10,998 bases of DNA, from positions 1-10,998 of the forward strand of contig JAUWMY010000048.1 of NCBI GenBank assembly GCA_030612945.1, given 5' to 3'. Origin of the DNA: Desulfobacteraceae bacterium. Its GTDB lineage: Bacteria; Desulfobacterota; DSM-4660; Desulfatiglandales; Desulfatiglandaceae. The notes under the pieces are model-generated. The model was not told the DNA's origin. It searched no databases and worked only from the letters and a program-made list of their open reading frames with translations. Each line of letters begins with the position of its first letter. Position 1 is the stretch's first letter. Positions 7,039 to 10,998 of this stretch are shown here, in pieces. The translations under genes were made by a program, and so were the position numbers.

Positions 7039-7194
7039 TTGATATGGCCGCAAAAAGACACCCCAGCATCATCTTCCGGAGCTACGGGGCAGACAAAATA
7101 CACAAAAAGGAGGATTCGCATATATAAACACTTGTGATTTCAATGAGTTGTAGGATTTCCAAGACGCAGAACAATTTTTGTGGAGGAAAGTGAA
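7039..7194 (+). other. 156-nt intergenic gap with an orphan Shine-Dalgarno sequence
   Basis: The longest gap in the window contains AAGGAGGA at 7107-7114, a near-perfect ribosome site with no ATG, GTG or usable TTG 5-12 nt downstream; the following bases run through ATATATAAAC. A 16-codon ATG frame (7143-7193) ends 1 nt before the next gene but has no ribosome site of its own. The region may hold the remains of a small lost gene. No terminator was seen. Confidence 0.4.
7182..7186 (+). promoter_or_regulatory. Ribosome binding site fixing the opine-dehydrogenase-like start at 7195
   Basis: GGAGG lies 8 nt before ATG 7195. A GTG at 7180 is in frame but overlaps this site, so ATG 7195 is the better start. 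It gives a 369-aa protein that begins just before the nucleotide-binding strand. Confidence 0.75.
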
Positions 7195-8304
7195 ATGAAG
7201 GATAGACCGAGTATCACTGTGTGTGCTTCAGGAAATATTGGGAGGTCTGTCGCTGCGGACTGCTCACTTATGGGATGTTCTGTCAAATTGTATGAATTGA
7301 AGGAATTTGAAGAGAATATCAAAGGCATACAAACGGCTGGCGGAATTGAAATCTCCGGAGTGACTCAATCCGGAAAAACAGGATTTGCGCCTCTTGACCT
7401 GGCTACAAGTGATCCCGAGTTGGCCTTCCAAGGCTCTGAAATTATAATGATAACTGCACCTGCCATGGGACATATCCCTTTCTTTGATTCATTCTACAAA
7501 TACTTAGAGGACGGTCAGTGTGTTCTGGTGAATACCGGTTATTGGGGATCATTGCGCATATATCAAAGAATGAAGGAACTTGGGGTTAGTACCAATGTGA
7601 TTCTCGCCGAGTCCGCCCTACCCCCGTATCTTAGTCTGGAAGAGCAACCAAACTTGGTTCACTGTTTCAGTATCCAACCAGAAGAATCTATACCAGTAGC
7701 TTCATTTCCTGGAAACAGATTTGAACAAGCCTTTGATCGGCTGAAAGAGATTTATCCACAATTCTACAAGGCCTCAAACATTATTGCCACAAACTTAGAG
7801 GTAGGTAACCCATCCATCCATCCCCCTTTTACTGTCCCTATATCAGGTCTTGTCTTTGATAAATGTGATAGTTGCAAGTATTATCGAGAGGTAACTTCTT
7901 CAGGTGCAAAAATAGCTTATGCCTTTGATAAAGAAAGAAAAAAAGTGGCTGAGAAACTTGGGATCAGTACTGCGACCATTGATTCATGGGCAGAAATCAT
8001 GTTCGGCCACGAACAAACGAATATTGAGGATAAACTGAAAGCATCAGTCTTTGCCGAGTTTGATTTTCCCAGTTGGGCACTGGAAAGGACACTTGACGAG
8101 GATATTGAATATAATTATGTGCCTTTGGCGGGTCTGGCAGAGGCAGCAAATGTCGAAGTTCCTCATGCAAAGGCAATGGTAACACTGTTCGGGACCATAT
8201 TCGGGAAGAATTACTGGGAGACCGGAATCACACTGGAAAAACTTGGTCTTAAGGGATTAACAAAAGACGGGTTAATTAAGTTCCTGGAAAACGGGAGTGC
8301 TTAG
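7195..8304 (+). CDS. NAD(P)-dependent opine (octopine/nopaline) dehydrogenase family protein (369 aa)
   Basis: Opine dehydrogenases reductively join, or oxidatively split, an amino acid and a 2-oxo acid. The N-terminal dinucleotide-binding region reads ITVCASGNIGRSVAAD (7-22), followed by a strand ending KLYEL (31-35) and EENIKGIQTAGGIEISG (39-55), a family-typical layout. The nucleotide loop is A-S-G-N-I-G, so the first glycine of GxGxxG is alanine. The catalytic-domain motif GNPSIHPPF (204-212) contains H209, the position of the conserved catalytic histidine in octopine and CEN-type dehydrogenases. The C-terminal half is helical, with conserved EVPHAKAMV (331-339). Length is normal and there is no signal peptide. 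A separate RBS and a 156-nt gap after the AOR gene allow separate control, but no promoter is evident. The solute-binding protein two genes downstream could import an opine-like substrate. Reductase activity on another keto or imino acid is the alternative. Confidence 0.8.
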   Translation: MKDRPSITVCASGNIGRSVAADCSLMGCSVKLYELKEFEENIKGIQTAGGIEISGVTQSGKTGFAPLDLATSDPELAFQGSEIIMITAPAMGHIPFFDSFYKYLEDGQCVLVNTGYWGSLRIYQRMKELGVSTNVILAESALPPYLSLEEQPNLVHCFSIQPEESIPVASFPGNRFEQAFDRLKEIYPQFYKASNIIATNLEVGNPSIHPPFTVPISGLVFDKCDSCKYYREVTSSGAKIAYAFDKERKKVAEKLGISTATIDSWAEIMFGHEQTNIEDKLKASVFAEFDFPSWALERTLDEDIEYNYVPLAGLAEAANVEVPHAKAMVTLFGTIFGKNYWETGITLEKLGLKGLTKDGLIKFLENGSA

Positions 8305-8313
8305 AGAGGGAAA

Positions 8314-8345
8314 GTTGAGAAGTTGAGTAGTTTTTAACAACTCAA
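8314..8345 (+). repeat. Tandem gttgag and a 10-bp hairpin after the opine-dehydrogenase-like gene
   Basis: gttgag occurs at 8314-8319 and again at 8322-8327. The second copy begins a hairpin, ttgagtagtt (8323-8332) with aacaactcaa (8336-8345), 9 of 10 positions paired around a ttt loop. It has no GC-rich stem and no trailing T-run, so it is a poor terminator. It may be a short dispersed intergenic repeat. The rest of the 108-nt gap shows only an AAGGAA ribosome site for the next gene. Confidence 0.5.
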
Positions 8346-8412
8346 TAATATCTATTTTAACAAGTATCCATCCAGAAACGAGATAGTTTTCGCAAGGTCA
8401 AGGAAGATAAAT

Positions 8413-9570
8413 ATGTATTCTATACTAACCCCTGCATGGATAGAGATGGGATCAGGGAGCCTGGCATCTCTCGAAGAAATCGTGGCCTGCCATGATACCG
8501 GTAGGGTTCTCATCGTAACGGATAAAGGAATTTGTCAGGCCGGAATCCTGGATCGGGTTGTCAAGGCAACGGGAAAAAACGCCAAGGACCTTGATATATT
8601 TGATCGTGTCCTGCCGAATCCCGACATTAGCGCTATGGAAGCTTGCGGCCAGGTTGTTGAATCGAACGATTATGCCTTGGTCATCGGACTTGGAGGGGGA
8701 AGTCCTTTGGACGTGGCAAAGGCCGCTTCTGTTCTTCCGGCCAACGGAGGAAAGATAAGCCCACTCCTTGGCCGAGGCATGATAAAAAAGCCGGGTGTGC
8801 CTCTCTGTCTGATTCCTACTACATCGGGAACGGGGTCCGAGGCAACCCAGGCCATTGTGGTGGATGACCCCGAGAGCGGGACGAAGAAGGCCATCTGGGA
8901 CCGGCACGTGATCCCCCAGGTTGTAATTGTTGACCCCTATTTGACCATTGGGATGCCAGCCAGTCTTACTGCTGACACGGGTCTTGACGCCCTGGTCCAT
9001 GGAATCGAGGCATACACAGCGCGAACAACGAACCCTGTTGCTCAGGCCTATGCACGAGAATGTATTCAACTAATTGCAAGGCACTTACCCAGGGCTGTAA
9101 AGGACGGAAGTAATCTGGAGGCACGGTCAGGCATGTCCCTGGCTGCCACCCTCGGAGGCCTTGCAATCAGTAACGGTGGTCTGGGAGCCATCCACGGATT
9201 GGCTTATCCGCTGGATACCGTAAAACATATTCCTCATGGCCGCACTGTAGCCATCATGGCACCGTGGGTTGTGGATTATAACCGTGTCGATAATGAGGAG
9301 ACATACACACGGATTGCCCGGTTCCTTGGAGAGGATGTGGACAACCTGGATTCCCGGGCGGCCAGTCAAAAGGCGGTTAGTGGTATTATTAACTTGATGG
9401 AATCCGTTGGGGTTTCACCATATCTCACAGAGCACGGTATCCGGTCTGCCGAAGTGGATGATCTGGCAAAAGAAGCATTTCGAGTATCACAGCGTCTTCT
9501 CCCGTCCAATCCGCGAAAAATGGCTGAAGAGGATGTGTTAGGAATTTACCGTACAGCGGCCTCACGGTAA
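8413..9570 (+). CDS. Iron-containing (group III) alcohol dehydrogenase (385 aa)
   Basis: NAD(P)-dependent metal alcohol dehydrogenase interconverting an alcohol and an aldehyde or ketone. Motifs: the nucleotide-binding GGGSPLD (94-100), PTTSGTGSEAT (135-145), and the metal ligands D192 and H196 in LDALVHGIEA, H251 in AIHGLAYPL and H265 in HIPHG. The H251-H265 spacing of 14 matches E. coli FucO (263/277). Y255 replaces the histidine (FucO H267) often implicated in proton transfer, a variant also seen in other family members. Length is typical, with no signal peptide. ATG 8413 is preceded by AAGGAA near 8400-8405. It could make or consume the aldehyde handled by the AOR family enzyme upstream; maleylacetate-reductase-like or 1,2-diol activity is an alternative. 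Family certain, substrate unknown. Confidence 0.95.
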   Translation: MYSILTPAWIEMGSGSLASLEEIVACHDTGRVLIVTDKGICQAGILDRVVKATGKNAKDLDIFDRVLPNPDISAMEACGQVVESNDYALVIGLGGGSPLDVAKAASVLPANGGKISPLLGRGMIKKPGVPLCLIPTTSGTGSEATQAIVVDDPESGTKKAIWDRHVIPQVVIVDPYLTIGMPASLTADTGLDALVHGIEAYTARTTNPVAQAYARECIQLIARHLPRAVKDGSNLEARSGMSLAATLGGLAISNGGLGAIHGLAYPLDTVKHIPHGRTVAIMAPWVVDYNRVDNEETYTRIARFLGEDVDNLDSRAASQKAVSGIINLMESVGVSPYLTEHGIRSAEVDDLAKEAFRVSQRLLPSNPRKMAEEDVLGIYRTAASR

Positions 9571-9682
9571 CCTCCTGAACCTTTGGGTATTTGGGAATAG
9601 CAATATATTCTGGAAGAAAGAGAAAAAAAGAAGGAGAGGAGAAAGGAAGCCTTAAACAAACACTTTTAAAAAGGAGGATATC
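9571..9682 (+). other. 112-nt intergenic leader with a 38-nt pure-purine tract
   Basis: The gap before the binding-protein gene has two TTTGGG copies (9582-9587, 9590-9595), a TATATT (9604-9609) that could be a weak -10 box, an uninterrupted purine run from 9612 to 9649, and a strong AAGGAGG at 9671-9677. A leader of this kind suggests the transport gene has its own mRNA start, but no good -35 is visible. Confidence 0.4.
9671..9677 (+). promoter_or_regulatory. Strong ribosome binding site for the substrate-binding protein
   Basis: AAGGAGG ends 5 nt before ATG 9683, the strongest Shine-Dalgarno sequence attached to a gene in the window. This agrees with the high expression usual for periplasmic binding proteins. 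Confidence 0.8.
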
Positions 9683-10998
9683 ATGGAGACAAAAAAAATC
9701 AAAATGCTCGTTATCGTAATGATGCTGTTGTGCTTTGGTATTGTTGGGGGTTTTTTAACCCCCTCTTCGGCGATGGCCAAGGAAAGTACTGTGAAAATCG
9801 GATTGGTCATGGAACCGCAAACACTCAACCCCTTGAGCGCTGAAACAGAACAAAATTGGCATATCATTGAGATGATCTATTGCGGAGGCTATATGGCCCC
9901 ACGGGGACTTTATGCATATGCCCCTAAGTCATTAGAATGGATACCCTATATGGCAGCATCCATGCCACAGTGGATTGACGATAAGACCGTTGTTGTCAAG
10001 CTAAAAAAAGGAATCAAGTGGCATGATGGTTCGGAATTCACTGCCGAGGATGTCAAGTTCACCCTGGATTTTTTCGGTGAATTCGAGGCGGCTAATTATT
10101 ACAATACAATCGATATGCTGGAAAAAGTGGAGGTGGTTGATCCATACACCTTAAAATTTCACGTCAAGGAAAAGACGACGCTTCTTTATTACAGGACCTT
10201 TATGACTCTCATTCTTCAGAAGGCCAAATGGTCAAAGATTGTCGCTGAAGCGAGAAAGAATGAGGCCCCTCAGAAATACATCTTCAACTATGTGATCAAA
10301 AATCCCATGGGTACCGGGCCATTCAAATTTGCGGAAGAAAAGCAGGGCCAATACATCCTTCTGGAAAAAAACAATGACTGGTTTCTAAAAGGACAAACCG
10401 TCTCTACCGGAGATGGAGGATCAGTGACCTACGGACCTTTTGTGGATCGGATACTGTTTAGATATTATGGTAATATGTCATCTGCCGTTCTGGCCCTGAA
10501 GGGTGGGGAGATAGACACGATCTGGAAAGAATTGGATCCTCCTTTTGTTCCAGAACTGAAAAAAGCCAAAAACCTTACTGTCAGCACAAAACCCTATTAT
10601 CATGATGTCAAGTTTGTGGGGCTCAATCTGAGAGAGAAGCCGCTCAGCGATAAGATGTTCCGCAAGGCCCTGGCCTATACAATTGATAAGGAGTTTCTCG
10701 TAAAAAGGTTGCTTCAGGGTTATGGAATAGCGGTTGACGCTATTGAGCAGCCTGAGCTGAAGTTCTGGTACAACCCGGATGTAGAGAGTTACGGCACGGG
10801 AAAACCCGAGGCCTTCCGCTATTCAAAGGCCATTTCTATTTTAAAGAAGGCTGGTTACACCTGGGACAAGGAACCAAAAGTTGAAGGCTCCAAGGTCATA
10901 CCAGGAGCTGGCATTAAGATGCCTGGAGGGGAAAAAGTCAAAAGCATAGAGATTATCACACTTACCCAGGCCACCCATCCCGCGGAGGCACAGACAGC
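9683..10998 (+). CDS. ABC transporter substrate-binding protein, family 5 (peptide/opine/nickel type), 3' truncated
   Basis: The frame is open from ATG 9683 to the window end (438 codons, no stop). Residues 1-32 form a Sec signal peptide: KK near the start, hydrophobic core MLVIVMMLLCFGIVGGF, and cleavage after SAMA. C17 is not in a lipobox, so the product should be periplasmic rather than a lipoprotein. Family-5 features follow: IGLVMEPQTLNPL (39-51), the signature-like VKLKKGIKWHDGSEFTAEDV (109-128), NPMGTGPFKF, a VLALKGGEIDTIW segment and FRKALAYTIDKEFLVKRLLQGYG. Such proteins deliver peptides, opines, nickel chelates or related compounds to a two-permease, two-ATPase importer, whose genes are expected just downstream. 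Its place after an opine-dehydrogenase-like gene fits import of an amino-acid-derived substrate (inference). The first part of the gene contains a hairpin at 9746-9763. Confidence 0.92.
   Translation, partial: METKKIKMLVIVMMLLCFGIVGGFLTPSSAMAKESTVKIGLVMEPQTLNPLSAETEQNWHIIEMIYCGGYMAPRGLYAYAPKSLEWIPYMAASMPQWIDDKTVVVKLKKGIKWHDGSEFTAEDVKFTLDFFGEFEAANYYNTIDMLEKVEVVDPYTLKFHVKEKTTLLYYRTFMTLILQKAKWSKIVAEARKNEAPQKYIFNYVIKNPMGTGPFKFAEEKQGQYILLEKNNDWFLKGQTVSTGDGGSVTYGPFVDRILFRYYGNMSSAVLALKGGEIDTIWKELDPPFVPELKKAKNLTVSTKPYYHDVKFVGLNLREKPLSDKMFRKALAYTIDKEFLVKRLLQGYGIAVDAIEQPELKFWYNPDVESYGTGKPEAFRYSKAISILKKAGYTWDKEPKVEGSKVIPGAGIKMPGGEKVKSIEIITLTQATHPAEAQT
9746..9763 (+). repeat. Perfect 7-bp hairpin inside the signal-peptide coding region
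   Basis: GGGGGTT (9746-9752) pairs with AACCCCC (9757-9763) around a TTTT loop, about 65 nt into the gene. It encodes part of the signal-peptide core, so the structure may be a by-product of Gly/Phe/Pro codons. An early-coding hairpin could also slow translation or transcription. Confidence 0.5.

Noticed and set aside
7143..7193. 16-codon ATG frame ending 1 nt before the opine-dehydrogenase-like start, considered as a leader peptide
   Set aside because: It has no ribosome site at a proper distance, no run of one regulatory amino acid, and no attenuator-type structure after it.
8452..9069. 205-codon reverse-strand open frame over the alcohol dehydrogenase gene
   Set aside because: The forward frame has all iron-ADH motifs; the reverse frame shows no recognisable domain and is a shadow.
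9582..9609. TTTGGG / TATATT as a promoter for the binding-protein gene
   Set aside because: The -10 is acceptable, but the -35 is poor and the spacing is 16 nt; kept only as a remark on the intergenic leader.

Overview
The window is about 11 kb of tightly packed anaerobe-type metabolic DNA with every supported gene on the + strand. A tungsten/molybdopterin aldehyde:ferredoxin oxidoreductase (AOR) family enzyme, an oxygen-sensitive Fe-S serine-dehydratase-like enzyme, an iron-type alcohol dehydrogenase and a GxxExxY gene flanked by short 'acaggat' repeats together suggest a strict anaerobe, most likely a Desulfobacterota or similar sulfate-reducing or syntrophic bacterium. The taxon is inferred from gene content only, not from a marker gene.

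Layout. (1) 1-1107: C-terminal part of a fumarate-reductase/succinate-dehydrogenase-type flavoprotein, cut by the window start. (2) 1119-2546: a serine-dehydratase-like protein with the alpha (Fe-S) domain first and a degenerate beta-like domain after it. (3) 2607-3284, 3845-4522 and 4528-5196: three divergent RraA/HMG-aldolase-family paralogs. Copies 1 and 2 are separated by a GxxExxY gene (3378-3749) whose flanks carry inverted repeats and a strong hairpin, as if a small cassette had inserted into the operon. (4) 5221-7038: AOR-family oxidoreductase. (5) 7195-8304: opine (octopine/nopaline) dehydrogenase-family protein. (6) 8413-9570: iron-type alcohol dehydrogenase. (7) 9683 to the window end: secreted family-5 (peptide/opine/nickel type) ABC transporter substrate-binding protein, cut by the window end.

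How they may work together (inference). Common strand, short gaps (5-156 nt apart from the GxxExxY interruption) and enzyme classes suggest one catabolic locus. A periplasmic binding protein captures a peptide- or opine-like compound. An opine-dehydrogenase homologue could split or form a secondary amine or reduce a keto acid. The dehydratase-like enzyme and the RraA-type lyases act on hydroxy/keto acids. The alcohol dehydrogenase and AOR interconvert alcohol, aldehyde and acid, and the flavoprotein handles a C-C redox step. No substrate can be named from sequence alone. Several enzymes show non-canonical active-site residues (dehydratase, RraA copy 1, flavoprotein), so the locus probably acts on something other than the textbook substrates.

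There is no stretch above 300 bases without a gene. I saw no rRNA, tRNA, CRISPR array or transposase gene, and no convincing rho-independent terminator.
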